DNA of 64,000 nucleotides from Rhizorhabdus wittichii RW1 (GTDB taxonomy: Bacteria; Pseudomonadota; Alphaproteobacteria; Sphingomonadales; Sphingomonadaceae), in assembly GCA_000016765.1 (NCBI GenBank), contig CP000699.1:5149501-5213500 (forward strand). Reading direction: 5' to 3'. The notes beneath the pieces are model-generated. The model saw only the letters and a list, made by a program, of their open reading frames with translations, was not told where the DNA came from and did not search any database. The translations under genes and the position numbers were made by a program. Below, in pieces: positions 26,498 through 36,687 of the stretch. Numbering within the stretch: the stretch's first letter is position 1; each line of letters starts with the position of its first letter.

Positions 26498-27832
26498 GTG
26501 AATCCTGATCCCGCTCCGAAGCCGGCCCCGAAACCTGCCGCGACGCCCGATCGCGGCCCCCCGCGCGAGCCCCATGTCCCCACCGTCGTCCAGATCGAGC
26601 ATGGCCTCGTCATCGCCGGGGTGGTGCTGGTCGCGGTCCTGATCGCCTTCATCGCGGCGGGCGGCTTCTACCTGCGCCGCGTCGCGCAGGACGTGCCGAA
26701 ACCGGGGGCGGAGCGCCTGTCGGTCGACCTCAGCCGGATCGGCATCAGCAAGGCGGGGCCGCGCCGGATCGACTATGCGCGGCTCGATCGGCGGATGCGG
26801 CTGCTCGCCGAGAAGAAGTCGGTGGTCGGCGTCGCGATCGTCACCATCGAGAATGGCGAGATCAGCTTCGCCAAGGGCTATGGCGTGACCACCGACGGGG
26901 CCGAGGGCAAGCCGGTCGACGCGCATACCGTGTTCCGCTGGGCGTCGGTGTCGAAGGGCGTCGCCGCGACCCTGCTCGCCAAGATGGCCGAGGAGAAGAA
27001 GCTGTCGCTGCGCGATCCGGTGTCGCGCTGGGCGCCGTCGCTCAAGCTGCCCGAGAATGCGCAGGACGTCGCGACGATCGACAACCTCCTGTCGCAGAGC
27101 CTGGGCATCTGGAAGAACGCCTATGACCGCGACCTGGAGGACGGCCACGATCCCAAGGAGATCCGCAGCCGGCTGAACCAGATCCCGCTGCTCTGCCCGC
27201 CGGGCAAATGCTACAGCTACCAGAACATCGCCTATGACGCGGCGAGCGAGGCGGCCGAGCATGCCGGCCACAAGAGCTATGCCGCGCTGGTCCAGCAGGA
27301 GCTGTTCGGGCCGCTCGGCATGCAGTCGGCGACGACCACCCGCGAAGGCCTCGAATCCTCGCCGAGCTGGGCGCGCCCGCACACCGGCCGCCGCGAGCTC
27401 AAGGTCGCCGATGCCTATTACCGGACGCCGGCGGCGGGCGGGGTCAATTCGTCGATCATCGACCTCGGCATCTGGATGCGCGCGCAGATGGGCGGCGCCC
27501 CGCGCGTCCTGTCGAAGCGCGTCCTGCGCGAGATCCACAGCCCGCGCATCCGCACCTTCTCGATCCACCGCCAGCGCGAGCTGGATCAGTCGCTCAAGGA
27601 AGCGTCCTACGGGCTCGGCTGGCGGATATGGCATTATCAGGGGCGCCAGGTGATCGGCCATCGCGGCGCGGTCGACGGCTATCGCTCGCTGATCCTGTTC
27701 GATCCGCTGCTCAAGGCCGGGGTGGGCATGCTGTGGAACTCGACCGCGGTCGAGCCGACCGGCATGCAGCTCGAAGTGATGGACATGCTCTACAACCTGC
27801 CGTTCAAGGACTGGATGGAACTGGACAAATAG
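26498..27832 (+). CDS. Beta-lactamase class C-like serine hydrolase
   Basis: A 444-residue membrane-anchored serine hydrolase. A Pro-rich N-terminus precedes one transmembrane segment (about residues 35-57). The catalytic motifs of the class C/PBP4* fold are S-x-x-K in [12 protein letters not shown]-x-N in YSYQNIAYD, and H-R-G in [10 protein letters not shown]. These proteins are esterases, D-aminopeptidases or peptidoglycan hydrolases as often as beta-lactamases. GTG at 26498 is the most likely start; an upstream in-frame TTG at 26297 overlaps the HAD gene and would add an unlike Arg-rich stretch. Confidence 0.85.
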   Translation: MNPDPAPKPAPKPAATPDRGPPREPHVPTVVQIEHGLVIAGVVLVAVLIAFIAAGGFYLRRVAQDVPKPGAERLSVDLSRIGISKAGPRRIDYARLDRRMRLLAEKKSVVGVAIVTIENGEISFAKGYGVTTDGAEGKPVDAHTVFRWASVSKGVAATLLAKMAEEKKLSLRDPVSRWAPSLKLPENAQDVATIDNLLSQSLGIWKNAYDRDLEDGHDPKEIRSRLNQIPLLCPPGKCYSYQNIAYDAASEAAEHAGHKSYAALVQQELFGPLGMQSATTTREGLESSPSWARPHTGRRELKVADAYYRTPAAGGVNSSIIDLGIWMRAQMGGAPRVLSKRVLREIHSPRIRTFSIHRQRELDQSLKEASYGLGWRIWHYQGRQVIGHRGAVDGYRSLILFDPLLKAGVGMLWNSTAVEPTGMQLEVMDMLYNLPFKDWMELDK

Positions 27833-27845
27833 GGACTTCATCGTC

Positions 27846-27932
27846 GTCATTCCGGCGAGAGCCGGAATCCCGGTGCCTTCGGGCCGGTGGCGGCAGAAAG
27901 AGAAGGGAGATCCCGGCTTTCGCCGGGATGAC
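27846..27932. repeat. Inverted REP pair upstream of leuC
   Basis: Palindromes at 27846-27871 (TTCCGGC/GCCGGAA around GAGA) and 27907-27932 (CCCGGC/GCCGGG) with a 35-bp spacer. It lies between the serine hydrolase and leuC, both on the plus strand, 88 bp before the leuC start. Confidence 0.85.
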
Positions 27933-28020
27933 GCGGAAAATATCGTGGGCAAAGCCCAGCTTTGCGTCCGCATCTCCACTCTGCTTTGACTTTGGCCGTA
28001 CGTTGGGTAGAGCGGCGGCC

Positions 28021-29460
28021 ATGTCCAGCAAGCCCCGCACCCTCTACGAGAAGATCTGGGACGCGCATGTCGTCGAGCGTCGCGACGACGGCACCTGCCT
28101 GATCTACATCGACCGCCACCTCGTCCATGAGGTCACCAGCCCGCAGGCCTTCGAGGCGCTGCGCGTCGCCGGCCGCAAGCTGCGGCGGCCCGATCTCACC
28201 CTCGCGGTGCCGGACCATAATCTTCCCACCACCGCGCGGCTCGACGCGGAGGGCAGGCGCGTGCCCATCGCCGATGTGGAATCGGCGAGCCAGCTCGCCA
28301 CGCTCGAGCGCAACGCGCCCGAGTTTGGCGTCCGCTACATCGATGCGGTCGCGCCCGAGCAGGGCATCGTCCATGTCGTCGGGCCCGAGCAGGGCTTCTC
28401 GCAGCCGGGCACGACGATCGTCTGCGGCGACAGCCATACCGCCGCGCATGGCGGCCTCGGCGCGCTCGCCTTCGGCATCGGCACGTCGGAGATCGAGCAT
28501 GTCATGGCGACGCAGACGCTGCTGCTCGCCCCGTCGAAGACGATGGAGGTGCGGGTCGAAGGCGCGCTCGGCGCCGGCGTCAGCCCGAAGGACGTGATCC
28601 TCCACGTCATCGGCGTGATCGGCGCGGCCGGCGGCACCGGCTACGTCATCGAATATACCGGCAACGTCTTCCGCGAGATGTCGATCGAGGGGCGGCTGAC
28701 CGTCTGCAACATGTCGATCGAGGGCGGCGCCCGCGCCGGCCTGATCGCGCCCGATGAGACGACCTTCGCCTATATGCGCGGCCGGCCCATGGCGCCTGCG
28801 GGCGCCGACTGGGACAAGGCGGTCGCCTGGTGGCGGACGCTGCCGACCGATCCGGGCGCGACCTATGACAAGGTCGTGGTCATCGACGCGGCCGACATCG
28901 CGCCCTGCCTGACCTGGGGCACCAGCCCCGAGGACGTCGTGCCGATCACCGGCGTCGTCCCCGATCCGATGAGCTTCGCCGATCCGTCGAAGCAGGTCGC
29001 CGCGCAGAAGTCGCTCGACTATATGGGCCTGACGCCGGGCACCCGCATGCGGGACGTTCCGGTCGAGAACATCTTCATCGGCAGCTGCACCAACAGCCGG
29101 ATCGAGGACCTGCGCGCCGCCGCCGCCGTGGTGAAGGGGCGCAAGGTCGCCGCCAATGTCCGCCAGGCGCTGATCGTGCCGGGCTCGGGCCTGGTCAAGC
29201 GGCAAGCGGAAGAGGAAGGGCTCGACCGCATCTTCGTCGAGGCGGGTTTCGAATGGCGCGAGCCGGGCTGCTCGATGTGCCTGGCGATGAACCCGGACAA
29301 GGTGCCGGCGGGCGAGCGCTGCGCCTCCACCTCGAACCGCAACTTCGTCGGCCGGCAGGGGCCGGGCGCGCGGACCCACCTCGTCTCGCCCGCCATGGCG
29401 GCGGCGGCGGCGGTGACCGGGCACCTGACCGACGTCCGCGAGCTGGAGCCGGCGGCATGA
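28021..29460 (+). CDS. leuC: 3-Isopropylmalate dehydratase large subunit
   Basis: With LeuD, isomerises 2-isopropylmalate to 3-isopropylmalate in leucine synthesis. The 479-residue aconitase-family protein begins [18 protein letters not shown]. The 4Fe-4S cysteines are in IGSCTNSR and [11 protein letters not shown], and [11 protein letters not shown] is also present. The start at 28021 is the family start; the frame upstream belongs to intergenic sequence. Its stop overlaps by ATGA the start of a metallo-hydrolase gene that separates it from leuD. Confidence 0.97.
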   Translation: MSSKPRTLYEKIWDAHVVERRDDGTCLIYIDRHLVHEVTSPQAFEALRVAGRKLRRPDLTLAVPDHNLPTTARLDAEGRRVPIADVESASQLATLERNAPEFGVRYIDAVAPEQGIVHVVGPEQGFSQPGTTIVCGDSHTAAHGGLGALAFGIGTSEIEHVMATQTLLLAPSKTMEVRVEGALGAGVSPKDVILHVIGVIGAAGGTGYVIEYTGNVFREMSIEGRLTVCNMSIEGGARAGLIAPDETTFAYMRGRPMAPAGADWDKAVAWWRTLPTDPGATYDKVVVIDAADIAPCLTWGTSPEDVVPITGVVPDPMSFADPSKQVAAQKSLDYMGLTPGTRMRDVPVENIFIGSCTNSRIEDLRAAAAVVKGRKVAANVRQALIVPGSGLVKRQAEEEGLDRIFVEAGFEWREPGCSMCLAMNPDKVPAGERCASTSNRNFVGRQGPGARTHLVSPAMAAAAAVTGHLTDVRELEPAA

Positions 29461-30287
29461 AGCGGCTGATCGCCATCGCGGCGGCGCTGCTGGCGTCGGC
29501 GGCGGCGCAGGCCGCGCCGGTGCCGGGCACGGTCGACAAGCTGTGGCGGCTCGACTGCGGCCGCTTCCACCTCAACCAGCCCAACCTCTTCTCGGACACC
29601 CAGGCCTATACCGGCCAGACCCGCGACCTGGTCGGCAGCTGCTACCTGATCAAGGACGGCGACGCCTATATGCTGTGGGACACCGGCGTGCCGGCGGCCC
29701 TGCTCGGCGCCAAGCCCGATCCGACCCAGCCGATCGACGCCCGGCTCGACCGGACGATCGTCGACCAGCTCGCCCAGATCGGCGTCAAGCCAGAGCAGAT
29801 CGGCCTGATCGGCATCAGCCATTATCATTTCGACCACACCGGACAGGCGGCGGACTTCCCCAAGGCGAAGCTCGTCATCGGCGCCGGCGACCTGAAGGCC
29901 GCGCGCGCCGACAAGGACGGCATCGGCAAGCCGATCGCGCCCTGGCTCGCCGACGGCGCCAAGGTCGAGGCGGTCGAGGGCGACAAGGACCTGTTCGGCG
30001 ACGGCAGCGTGGTGATGATCAACTTTACCGGCCACACGCCGGGCCATCACGGCCTGCTGGTGCGGCTGCCCCGCACGGGCGTCGTGCTGCTGTCGGGCGA
30101 CGTCGCCCATTTCCACGAGAATCTCGACAGCGACGGGGTGCCGACCTTCAACACCGACCGCGCCGATTCGCTGGCGTCGATGGACCGTTTCCGCAAGCTC
30201 GGCGCCTCGCTCAAGGCGGTGTCGATCATCCAGCATGATCCGCGCGACGTCGCCAAGCTGCCCGCTTTCCCGCAAGGAGCCGATTGA
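29457..30287 (+). CDS. Exported MBL-fold hydrolase, AHL-lactonase-like
   Basis: A 276-residue metallo-beta-lactamase-fold protein with a signal peptide ([18 protein letters not shown]). The dinuclear zinc motif is H122-x-H124-x-D126-H127 (HYHFDH), followed by GHTPGHHG and a further His in IQHDPRD. The HxHxDH pattern and the Tyr-containing layout resemble N-acyl-homoserine lactonases more than class B beta-lactamases. It overlaps the leuC stop by 4 bp and the leuD start by 1 bp, so it is translated within the leuC-leuD message, although a periplasmic lactonase has no known place in leucine synthesis. Confidence 0.88.
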   Translation: MKRLIAIAAALLASAAAQAAPVPGTVDKLWRLDCGRFHLNQPNLFSDTQAYTGQTRDLVGSCYLIKDGDAYMLWDTGVPAALLGAKPDPTQPIDARLDRTIVDQLAQIGVKPEQIGLIGISHYHFDHTGQAADFPKAKLVIGAGDLKAARADKDGIGKPIAPWLADGAKVEAVEGDKDLFGDGSVVMINFTGHTPGHHGLLVRLPRTGVVLLSGDVAHFHENLDSDGVPTFNTDRADSLASMDRFRKLGASLKAVSIIQHDPRDVAKLPAFPQGAD

Positions 30288-30865
30288 TGAAGCCGATCCG
30301 CGAGGTCGAGGGCCGCGCCCTTCCGCTGGGCCTGAAGAACGTCGACACCGACGTCATCATCCCGGCGCAGTATCTCAAGACGATCACCCGCAAGGGGCTG
30401 GGCCGCGGCGCCTTCGAGACGATCCGCGCGCAGCCGGGCAACGTCTTCGACGATCCCGAATACAAGGGCGCCAACATCCTAATCGCGGGCGATAATTTCG
30501 GCTGCGGGTCGAGCCGCGAGCACGCCGCCTGGGCGCTGGGCGACCTCGGCATCGACGCGGTGATCGCGCCGAGCTTCTCCGACATCTTCTCGGGCAACGC
30601 CTTCAAGAACGGGATATTGACCGTGGTGCTGCCGCAGGAAGCGGTCGACCGGCTGCTCGAGGTCGCCAGGACCCACCCGATCGGCATCGACCTGGAGAAT
30701 CAGACGGTCACCACGCCGTTCCAGGACCGCTTCCGCTTCGAGATCGATCCGTTCCGCAAGCATTGCCTGCTCAACGGTCTCGACGAGGTGGGGATGACGT
30801 TGGCGCAGGACGCGGCGATCTCGACCTTCGAAGGCAGGATGGCGGCGGACCGGCCCTGGCTGTGA
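30287..30865 (+). CDS. leuD: 3-Isopropylmalate dehydratase small subunit
   Basis: Small (swivel) subunit of isopropylmalate isomerase, 192 residues. It carries the [16 protein letters not shown] motif and the substrate-recognition [13 protein letters not shown] loop. ATG at 30287 shares one base with the preceding stop; an in-frame TTG just before it is unlikely. It is followed by a strong terminator at 30868. leuA and leuB are not in the window. Confidence 0.97.
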   Translation: MKPIREVEGRALPLGLKNVDTDVIIPAQYLKTITRKGLGRGAFETIRAQPGNVFDDPEYKGANILIAGDNFGCGSSREHAAWALGDLGIDAVIAPSFSDIFSGNAFKNGILTVVLPQEAVDRLLEVARTHPIGIDLENQTVTTPFQDRFRFEIDPFRKHCLLNGLDEVGMTLAQDAAISTFEGRMAADRPWL

Positions 30866-30867
30866 CC

Positions 30868-30892
30868 GGAGGCTCCGGCCGGAGCCTCTTTT
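30868..30892 (+). terminator. Intrinsic terminator of the leuC-leuD operon
   Basis: A perfect 20-nt palindrome (GAGGCTCCGG with CCGGAGCCTC) followed by TTTT, directly after the leuD stop codon. Confidence 0.9.
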
Positions 30893-30965
30893 GCGAGTCT
30901 GTGCTGTTGCGCGCATGCCACGCCATGCCTATCTGAATATCCATCCACGGTGAGCAGGGAACAAG

Positions 30966-31289
30966 ATGACGACCTTCGATGATCGCGAGCAGGCTTTCGA
31001 GAACAAGTTCGCCCATGATCAGGAGATGGCCTTCCGCATCACCGCGCGGCGCAACCGGCTGCTCGGTCACTGGGCGGCGGGGCTGATGAAGCTCACCTCC
31101 GAGGAAACCGACAGCTATGCCAAGTCGGTGGTGCAGGCCGATTTCGAGGAAGCCGGCGACGAGGACGTGATCCGCAAGCTGCTGGGCGACCTGACCTCGG
31201 CGGGCGTCGACATCGACGATGCGCGCATCCGCACCGCGCTCGACGCCAAGACGGTCGAGGCGCGCCGCCAGCTGATGGAAGGCAAGTAA
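30966..31289 (+). CDS. ATP synthase zeta-subunit inhibitor (DUF1476)
   Basis: A 107-residue alpha-helical protein of the DUF1476 family, shown in Paracoccus to be the zeta subunit that blocks ATP hydrolysis by F1-ATPase. The inhibitory N-terminus (MTTFDDREQAFENKFAHDQE) is well conserved, followed by a four-helix bundle. AGGGAACAAG precedes the start. It heads a short run with bolA and grxD, an arrangement common in alphaproteobacteria. Confidence 0.92.
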   Translation: MTTFDDREQAFENKFAHDQEMAFRITARRNRLLGHWAAGLMKLTSEETDSYAKSVVQADFEEAGDEDVIRKLLGDLTSAGVDIDDARIRTALDAKTVEARRQLMEGK

Positions 31290-31292
31290 TCC

Positions 31293-31526
31293 ATGCCGAT
31301 GGCCGCCGACGAGATCGAGGCGATGATCAAGGCCGCGCTGCCCGATGCGCGGGTCGAGATCACCGATCTCGCCGGCGACGGCGACCATTATGCCGCGCGC
31401 GTGGTGAGCGAGAGCTTCCGCGGACTCAACCGGGTCAAGCAGCAGCGGCTGGTCTATGATGCCCTGGGCGGGCGGATGGGCGGGGTGCTCCACGCGCTCC
31501 AGCTGTCCACCGCGACGCCCGATTGA
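31293..31526 (+). CDS. BolA-family protein
   Basis: A 77-residue BolA/IbaG-type protein. The family forms complexes with monothiol glutaredoxins that bridge a 2Fe-2S cluster and handle iron signalling or cluster delivery. Visible features are the FRGLNRVKQQRLVYDAL helix-turn region and a His in GDGDHYAARVVS. It lies 3 bp after the zeta-subunit gene and 10 bp before its likely partner glutaredoxin. Confidence 0.93.
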   Translation: MPMAADEIEAMIKAALPDARVEITDLAGDGDHYAARVVSESFRGLNRVKQQRLVYDALGGRMGGVLHALQLSTATPD

Positions 31527-31536
31527 GGAGCGAACA

Positions 31537-31866
31537 ATGAGTGACGACGTCCAGGCGCGCATCGCGACGGCGGTCCATTCCGCCGATGTGCTGCTGTTCA
31601 TGAAGGGCACGCCGCTCTTCCCGCAGTGCGGCTTCTCCAGCCGCGCGATCGCGATCCTCGATCATCTCGGTGTCGAATATGCCACCGTCGACGTGCTCCA
31701 GGACCCGGCGATCCGCACGGGGATCAAGGAGTTTTCGGACTGGCCGACGATTCCGCAGCTCTATGTGAAGGGCGAGTTCGTCGGCGGATCGGACATCATG
31801 ATGGAGATGTACGAGGCCGGTGAACTGCTCGACCTGCTCGACCAGAACGGCATCGCCCACGCCTGA
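31537..31866 (+). CDS. grxD: Monothiol glutaredoxin (Grx4 type)
   Basis: A 109-residue CGFS-type glutaredoxin that binds a 2Fe-2S cluster with glutathione and acts in iron-sulfur cluster transfer. The active site reads PQCGFSSRA, with the conserved FMKGTP before it, and WPTIPQLYV and GGSDIM for glutathione binding. It directly follows bolA, consistent with a BolA-Grx complex. Start at 31537 after GAGGAG. Confidence 0.95.
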   Translation: MSDDVQARIATAVHSADVLLFMKGTPLFPQCGFSSRAIAILDHLGVEYATVDVLQDPAIRTGIKEFSDWPTIPQLYVKGEFVGGSDIMMEMYEAGELLDLLDQNGIAHA

Positions 31867-31875
31867 CCGCATGCG

Positions 31876-32928
31876 ATGCGCCGCCTGCCGGCCTTCGCCA
31901 TGGCGCTGAGCATCGCCGCGTCCGTGGCCGCCCAGCCGGTGATCATCGCCCATCGCGGCGCGTCGGGCGAGCGGCCCGAGCACACGCTCGCCGCCTATGC
32001 CCGCGCGATCGAGCAGGGCGCCGATTTCATCGAGCCCGATCTGGTGATGACGAAGGACGACGTCCTGGTCATCCGCCACGAGAACGACATCAGCGACACG
32101 ACCGACGTCGCCGACCGGCCCGAGTTCGCCGGCCGGCGCGCCCGCAAGACGATCGACGGACGGGCGGTGACGGGCTGGTTCACCGAGGACTTCACCCTCG
32201 CCGAGCTCAAGACCCTCCACGCGCGCGAGCGGCTGCCGAAGCTACGGCCGGCCAATCTGGGTTGGCGGGACGAGCGGATCGCGACCTTCGACGAGGCGCT
32301 GGCCCTGGTGCGGTCGAGCCCGCGCAAGGTCGGCATCTATCCCGAGACCAAGCATCCGACCTATTTCGCCGCGATCGGCAAGCCGATGGAGAAGGCGCTG
32401 GTCGACGCGCTGGCGCGGGCCGGCTTCAGCAGGGCCGACGATCCGGTGTTCATCCAGTCGTTCGAGGTGTCGAACCTGAAGGCGCTGCGCGCGATGACGA
32501 AATTGCGCCTCGTCCAGCTCATCGAGGGCGAGGCGCCGCCCTATGACCAGGTCGCGGCGGGCACCGGCCTGACCGTCGCCGACATGATCAGCCCCAAGGG
32601 CCTCAAGGCGATCGCGGCCTATGCCGACGCGATCGGGCCGTACAAGCTGCTGATCGAGCCGCGCGACGCCGCCGGCCGCGCGCAGCCGCCGACCACGCTG
32701 GTCCGCGACGCGCATGCGGCCGGGCTGCTCGTCCATCCCTGGACCTTCCGCAGCGAGAATGTCTTCCTGGCCGCCGGCGACCGCATCGGCGCGGACGAGG
32801 CGGCCAAGGGCGATGCGGCCGCCGAATATGCCCGTTTCCTGGGCTATGGCGTCGACGGCCTGTTCAGCGACTTCCCCGGCGAGGCCGTCGCGGCGCGCGG
32901 GGCGTTCCTGGCGAAGGCGGCTGAATAG
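31876..32928 (+). CDS. glpQ: Glycerophosphodiester phosphodiesterase, periplasmic
   Basis: Hydrolyses glycerophosphodiesters to glycerol-3-phosphate and alcohols, salvaging lipid headgroups. The 350-residue product has a signal peptide (MRRLPAFAMALSIAASVAA), the catalytic HRGASGERPEHTL, the metal ligands in FIEPDLVMTKDDVLVIRHEN, and the long loop insertion typical of periplasmic GlpQ rather than cytoplasmic UgpQ. It starts 9 bp after grxD. Confidence 0.9.
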   Translation: MRRLPAFAMALSIAASVAAQPVIIAHRGASGERPEHTLAAYARAIEQGADFIEPDLVMTKDDVLVIRHENDISDTTDVADRPEFAGRRARKTIDGRAVTGWFTEDFTLAELKTLHARERLPKLRPANLGWRDERIATFDEALALVRSSPRKVGIYPETKHPTYFAAIGKPMEKALVDALARAGFSRADDPVFIQSFEVSNLKALRAMTKLRLVQLIEGEAPPYDQVAAGTGLTVADMISPKGLKAIAAYADAIGPYKLLIEPRDAAGRAQPPTTLVRDAHAAGLLVHPWTFRSENVFLAAGDRIGADEAAKGDAAAEYARFLGYGVDGLFSDFPGEAVAARGAFLAKAAE

Positions 32929-33012
32929 GCAGGCATGACGGCAAGGGGAGCAAAATCGAACCCCCGGAACAATCCCTTCACATTGGGCCCCACCGATGCC
33001 ACATGCACCGGC

Positions 33013-33873
33013 ATGAGCGAACAGACCGTCGGCGTGGCCCAGATGCAGCACCCGCTGGTGCGCCGGTTGCTGGCCGGCAATCCGAGCCCCTTCACCTATA
33101 CCGGCACGCAGACCTATCTGGTCGGCACGCGCGACGTGGCGGTGATCGATCCGGGCCCCGACCTGCCCGAGCATGTCGACGCGATCGTTGCGGCGATCGG
33201 CGACGCGCGGGTGCGCGCGATCGTCTGCACCCACACCCATCGCGACCATAGCCCCGCCGCCGCCGAGCTGAAGGCGCGGACCGGCGCGCCGATCATCGGC
33301 TGCGCCCCGCTCGCGCTCGACGATGCGGGCCCGCGCGCCGACGCCTCGTTCGACCGCGACTACAGCCCCGACGAGGCGATGGGCGAGGGCGGGACGATCG
33401 CCGGCGACGGCTGGACGCTGCAGGCGGTGCATACCCCCGGCCACACCTCCAACCATATCTGCTATGCGCTGCCCGAGGCGGGGGCGTTGTTCACGGGCGA
33501 CCATGTCATGGGCTGGTCGACCAGCGTGGTGGTGCCGCCCGACGGCAATATGGGCCATTATCTCGAAAGCCTCGAACGGTTGCAGGCGCGCGAGCAGGAC
33601 AGCGTCTATTATTCGGCGCATGGCGATCCGATCGAGCGGCCCCAGCGCTTCGTGCGCGGGCTGGTCGGCCACCGCAAGCAGCGCGAGGGGCAGATCCTCC
33701 GCCTGCTCGAACGCGACGTCGCGCTGATCCCCGACATGGTCCAGCAGATGTATGTCGGGGTCGATCCGCGGCTGCACACCGCCGCCGGCCTGTCGGTGCT
33801 CGCCCATCTGATCGACCTGGAGACGCGCGGTATCGTCCGCCGCGACGACACGCTATGGAGCCTCGCGGCCTGA
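33013..33873 (+). CDS. MBL-fold hydrolase, LACTB2-like
   Basis: A 286-residue cytoplasmic metallo-beta-lactamase-fold protein with the dinuclear motif THTHRDHS, a second site around HTPGHTSNH, and [10 protein letters not shown]-terminal winged-helix-like extension (about 215-286) is characteristic of the LACTB2/YcbL-like branch, whose members include RNases and thioesterases. The start at 33013 ([16 protein letters not shown]) is preferred over an upstream ATG at 32935. It lies 38 bp before nadA. Confidence 0.85.
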   Translation: MSEQTVGVAQMQHPLVRRLLAGNPSPFTYTGTQTYLVGTRDVAVIDPGPDLPEHVDAIVAAIGDARVRAIVCTHTHRDHSPAAAELKARTGAPIIGCAPLALDDAGPRADASFDRDYSPDEAMGEGGTIAGDGWTLQAVHTPGHTSNHICYALPEAGALFTGDHVMGWSTSVVVPPDGNMGHYLESLERLQAREQDSVYYSAHGDPIERPQRFVRGLVGHRKQREGQILRLLERDVALIPDMVQQMYVGVDPRLHTAAGLSVLAHLIDLETRGIVRRDDTLWSLAA

Positions 33874-33911
33874 GTCTGAGGCTGAGCCGCGCACGTGGAG
33901 ACTATCACGCG

Positions 33912-34901
33912 ATGAACGCCCCGCTGGAGAATCTGACCGGCCTGGACCTGCGCGCCGAGATCGATCGGCTGCGCAAGGAGCGCAACGCCGTCATCCTCGC
34001 CCATTATTACCAGACGCCGGAGATCCAGGACCTCGCCGACTTCGTCGGCGACAGCCTCGACCTGTCGCGCAAGGCGGCGGCGACCGACGCCGACGTCATC
34101 GCCTTCTGCGGCGTGCGCTTCATGGCCGAGGTGGCGAAGATATTGTCGCCCGAGAAGACCGTGATCCTGCCCGACATGGACGCCGGATGCAGCCTGGAGG
34201 ACAGCTGTCCGCCCGAGGAATTCGCCCGCTTCCGCGCCGCGCATCCCGATCATCTCGCGCTGACCTACATCAACTGCTCGGCGGCGGTGAAGGCGCACAG
34301 CGACATCATCGTCACCTCCTCCTCGGCCGAGACGATCCTGGCGCAGCTCCCGAAGGACCAGAAGATCATCTTCGCGCCCGATCGCCATCTCGGCGGCTAT
34401 TTCGCGCGCAAGACCGGCCGCGACATGCTGCTCTGGGAAGGCAGCTGCATCGTCCACGAGGCCTTCTCGGAGACCGAGCTGCTCAAGCTCAAGGCGCAGC
34501 ATCCCGACGCGCCGATCGCCGCGCATCCCGAATGCCCGGTCCACATCCTCGACCATGCCGACTATGTCGGGTCGACCCGCGGCATCCTCGACTATGTGCT
34601 CACGTCCGACGCGCAGACCTTCATCGTCGCGACCGAGCCGCACATCATCCACCAGATGGAGAAGGCGGCGCCGCACAAGAGCTTCATCGGCGCGCCCGGC
34701 GCGGACGGCAATTGCAACTGCAACATGTGTCCGTACATGGCGCTGAACACGATGGAGAAGCTCTACCTCTCGCTGCGCGACCTGACCCCGCGGATCGAGG
34801 TCGACGAGGAGACCCGCGTCGCCGCGAAGCGCTCGCTCGACCGGATGCTGGAGATGACCGGCGGCCTGTCGGGACCCGATGTGGGGCGGCCTAAAATGTA
34901 A
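33912..34901 (+). CDS. nadA: Quinolinate synthase
   Basis: 4Fe-4S enzyme condensing iminoaspartate with dihydroxyacetone phosphate to quinolinate in NAD synthesis. The 329-residue protein has [33 protein letters not shown], and [14 protein letters not shown], which hold the cluster ligands. The start at 33912 gives [17 protein letters not shown]. nadC follows after an inverted REP pair. No nadB is nearby, so the iminoaspartate source is encoded elsewhere. Confidence 0.97.
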   Translation: MNAPLENLTGLDLRAEIDRLRKERNAVILAHYYQTPEIQDLADFVGDSLDLSRKAAATDADVIAFCGVRFMAEVAKILSPEKTVILPDMDAGCSLEDSCPPEEFARFRAAHPDHLALTYINCSAAVKAHSDIIVTSSSAETILAQLPKDQKIIFAPDRHLGGYFARKTGRDMLLWEGSCIVHEAFSETELLKLKAQHPDAPIAAHPECPVHILDHADYVGSTRGILDYVLTSDAQTFIVATEPHIIHQMEKAAPHKSFIGAPGADGNCNCNMCPYMALNTMEKLYLSLRDLTPRIEVDEETRVAAKRSLDRMLEMTGGLSGPDVGRPKM

Positions 34902-34903
34902 CC

Positions 34904-34981
34904 GTCATCCCGGCGAAAGCCGGGATCTCTTTGCCTTTGCCGACCTAGAAGAAGTGAGATCCCGGCTTTCGCCGGGATGAC
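34904..34981. repeat. Inverted REP pair between nadA and nadC
   Basis: Palindromes at 34904-34929 and 34956-34981, both with CCCGGC/GCCGGG stems, enclose a 26-bp spacer. This is the same 78-nt geometry as at 4509 and 7872. It starts 2 bp after the nadA stop and ends 14 bp before nadC. Confidence 0.88.
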
Positions 34982-34995
34982 GTAGGATCGACCGG

Positions 34996-35844
34996 ATGAC
35001 CTTCACTCTTCCCGATTTCGACCTCGACGCCTTCGTTCGCGCGACCCTTGCCGAGGATCTGGGGCAGGGGGGCGACATCACCTCCGCCGCGACGATCCCG
35101 GCCGAGGCGCTGTTCGAGGGCGAGATGGCGAGCCGCGACGCGATCAGCGTCGCCGGCCTGCCGATCGCCGAAGCCTTCTTCCGCGCGCTCGACCCCGCCG
35201 TCGAGATCGAGACGCTGGTCGCGGACGGCGTCCGCGTCGCCAAGGGCGGGGTGCTGATGCGCCTGCGCGGCAAGGCGCGCGCGCTGCTGACCGCCGAGCG
35301 GTCGGCGCTCAACACCATCCAGCACCTGTCGGGCGTGGCGACGCTGGCCAGCGCCTATGTCGACGCGATCGCCGGCACCGGCGCGATCCTGCTCGACACC
35401 CGCAAGACCATCCCCGGCCTGCGCGTGCTGGAGAAATATGCGGTGCGCATGGGCGGCGGCACCAACCATCGGATGCGGCTCGACGACGCGGCGATGATCA
35501 AGGACAACCATGTCGCGGTCGCCGGCAATATCGCAGAGGCGGTCCGCCGCGCGGTCGCCGCGGGCATCGAACGGATCATCGTCGAGGTCGACCGGGTCGA
35601 CCAGATCGAGCCGGCGCTGGCTGCCGGCGCCACCCACCTGCTGCTCGACAACATGGACCCGCCGACACTGCGCGGCGCGGTGACGCTGGTCGGCGGCCGG
35701 GTGCCGACCGAGGCGTCGGGCGGGGTGCGGCTCGACACGATCAAGGCGATCGCGCAGACCGGTGTCACCTATGTCTCGGTCGGGCGGCTGACCCAGTCGG
35801 CCCCGGCCGCCGACATCGGGCTGGATTTCCGTCCGCTTCCCTGA
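34996..35844 (+). CDS. nadC: Nicotinate-nucleotide pyrophosphorylase (carboxylating)
   Basis: Converts quinolinate and PRPP to nicotinate mononucleotide, the step after NadA. The 282-residue protein has EDLGQGGDITSAAT, the substrate-binding LDTRKTIPGLRVLEKYAVRMGGG, HRMRLDDAAMIKDNH, and the C-terminal SGGVRLDTI. It is expected to be co-transcribed with nadA through the REP pair. Confidence 0.97.
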   Translation: MTFTLPDFDLDAFVRATLAEDLGQGGDITSAATIPAEALFEGEMASRDAISVAGLPIAEAFFRALDPAVEIETLVADGVRVAKGGVLMRLRGKARALLTAERSALNTIQHLSGVATLASAYVDAIAGTGAILLDTRKTIPGLRVLEKYAVRMGGGTNHRMRLDDAAMIKDNHVAVAGNIAEAVRRAVAAGIERIIVEVDRVDQIEPALAAGATHLLLDNMDPPTLRGAVTLVGGRVPTEASGGVRLDTIKAIAQTGVTYVSVGRLTQSAPAADIGLDFRPLP

Positions 35845-35868
35845 TCCCGACGCGACTTCTAGGGTGTC

Positions 35869-36570
35869 ATGATGAGAATCGGTCTCCCCGTCCTGCTCGC
35901 CGCCCTGCTGGTGACCCCCGCCTGCGCGAAGAAGGCGCCGAGCTGCGAGGTTCCCGCGACGCTGCCGCGGCCGATGCTCGAGGGGCCGAGCGTGGACCAG
36001 CCGCGCCGGCTGCTGCCGACCGGCGGCTACACGCTCGCGGTGAGCTGGTCGCCGCAATATTGTATAGACAAAAGCAGCAGCCCGCAGGACCATATCCGAT
36101 GCGGCGGCGCCAACAGCTTCGGCTTCACCCTCCATGGCCTGTGGCCCGACGGGGAAGGGGCGCTGTGGCCGCAATATTGCAAGCCGACCCGGCTGGTGCC
36201 CGACAAGGTGATCCGAGAGCATCTGTGCAGCACGCCCTCGCCGCAGCTCATCCAGCATGAGTGGGAGAAGCACGGCACCTGCATGTCGAAGACGCCCGCC
36301 GACTATTTCGCGAAGAGCGGCAAGCTGTTCGCCGAGCTCGCCTTCCCCGACATGAAGGCGCTGAGCGGGCGCACGATGACTGCCGCCGATTTCCAGCGGA
36401 AGTTCGCCGACGCCAATCCCGGCATGCGGCCCGAGGAGATGCGCCTGAACGTCGGCAAGTCGGGCTGGATGGAGGAGGTGTGGATCTGCCTCGACAAGCA
36501 GTTCCACCGCCGCGCCTGCCCCGCCCATCAGGGCGGCGCGGCGCCCGGGCAGGTCGTGCGGATTCGGTAA
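35869..36570 (+). CDS. RNase T2-family ribonuclease, exported
   Basis: A 233-residue acid-type endoribonuclease. The signal peptide (MRIGLPVLLAALLVTPACA) contains a lipobox-like TPAC, so it may be a lipoprotein. Both catalytic blocks are intact: FTLHGLWP (CAS I, His) and HEWEKHGTC (CAS II, Glu/His), with paired cysteines. Periplasmic T2 enzymes scavenge external RNA. Start at 35869 or the adjacent ATG 35872. It is 24 bp after nadC and convergent with rlmE. Confidence 0.92.
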   Translation: MMRIGLPVLLAALLVTPACAKKAPSCEVPATLPRPMLEGPSVDQPRRLLPTGGYTLAVSWSPQYCIDKSSSPQDHIRCGGANSFGFTLHGLWPDGEGALWPQYCKPTRLVPDKVIREHLCSTPSPQLIQHEWEKHGTCMSKTPADYFAKSGKLFAELAFPDMKALSGRTMTAADFQRKFADANPGMRPEEMRLNVGKSGWMEEVWICLDKQFHRRACPAHQGGAAPGQVVRIR

Positions 36571-36581
36571 TCGCTTCCACC

Positions 36582-36678
36582 GTCATTCCAGCGAAGCTGG
36601 AATCTCCTTTTCCTTCGGCAGTCCAAGAGACCGGGAAAAAGGAAGAAGCAGGGAGATTCCAGCTTTCGCTGGAATGAC
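36582..36678. repeat. Inverted REP pair between RNase T2 and rlmE genes
   Basis: Palindromes at 36582-36606 (one base shorter than usual in the loop) and 36653-36678, both with TTCCAGC/GCTGGAA stems, enclose a 46-bp spacer. It lies between convergent gene ends. Confidence 0.83.
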
Positions 36679-36687
36679 GATTGGGGG

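Noticed and set aside
26498-27832. Antibiotic-resistance beta-lactamase
   Set aside because: The SVSK/YQN/HRG set fits the broad class C serine-hydrolase fold, with a transmembrane anchor and no resistance context; most such chromosomal proteins are esterases or peptidases.
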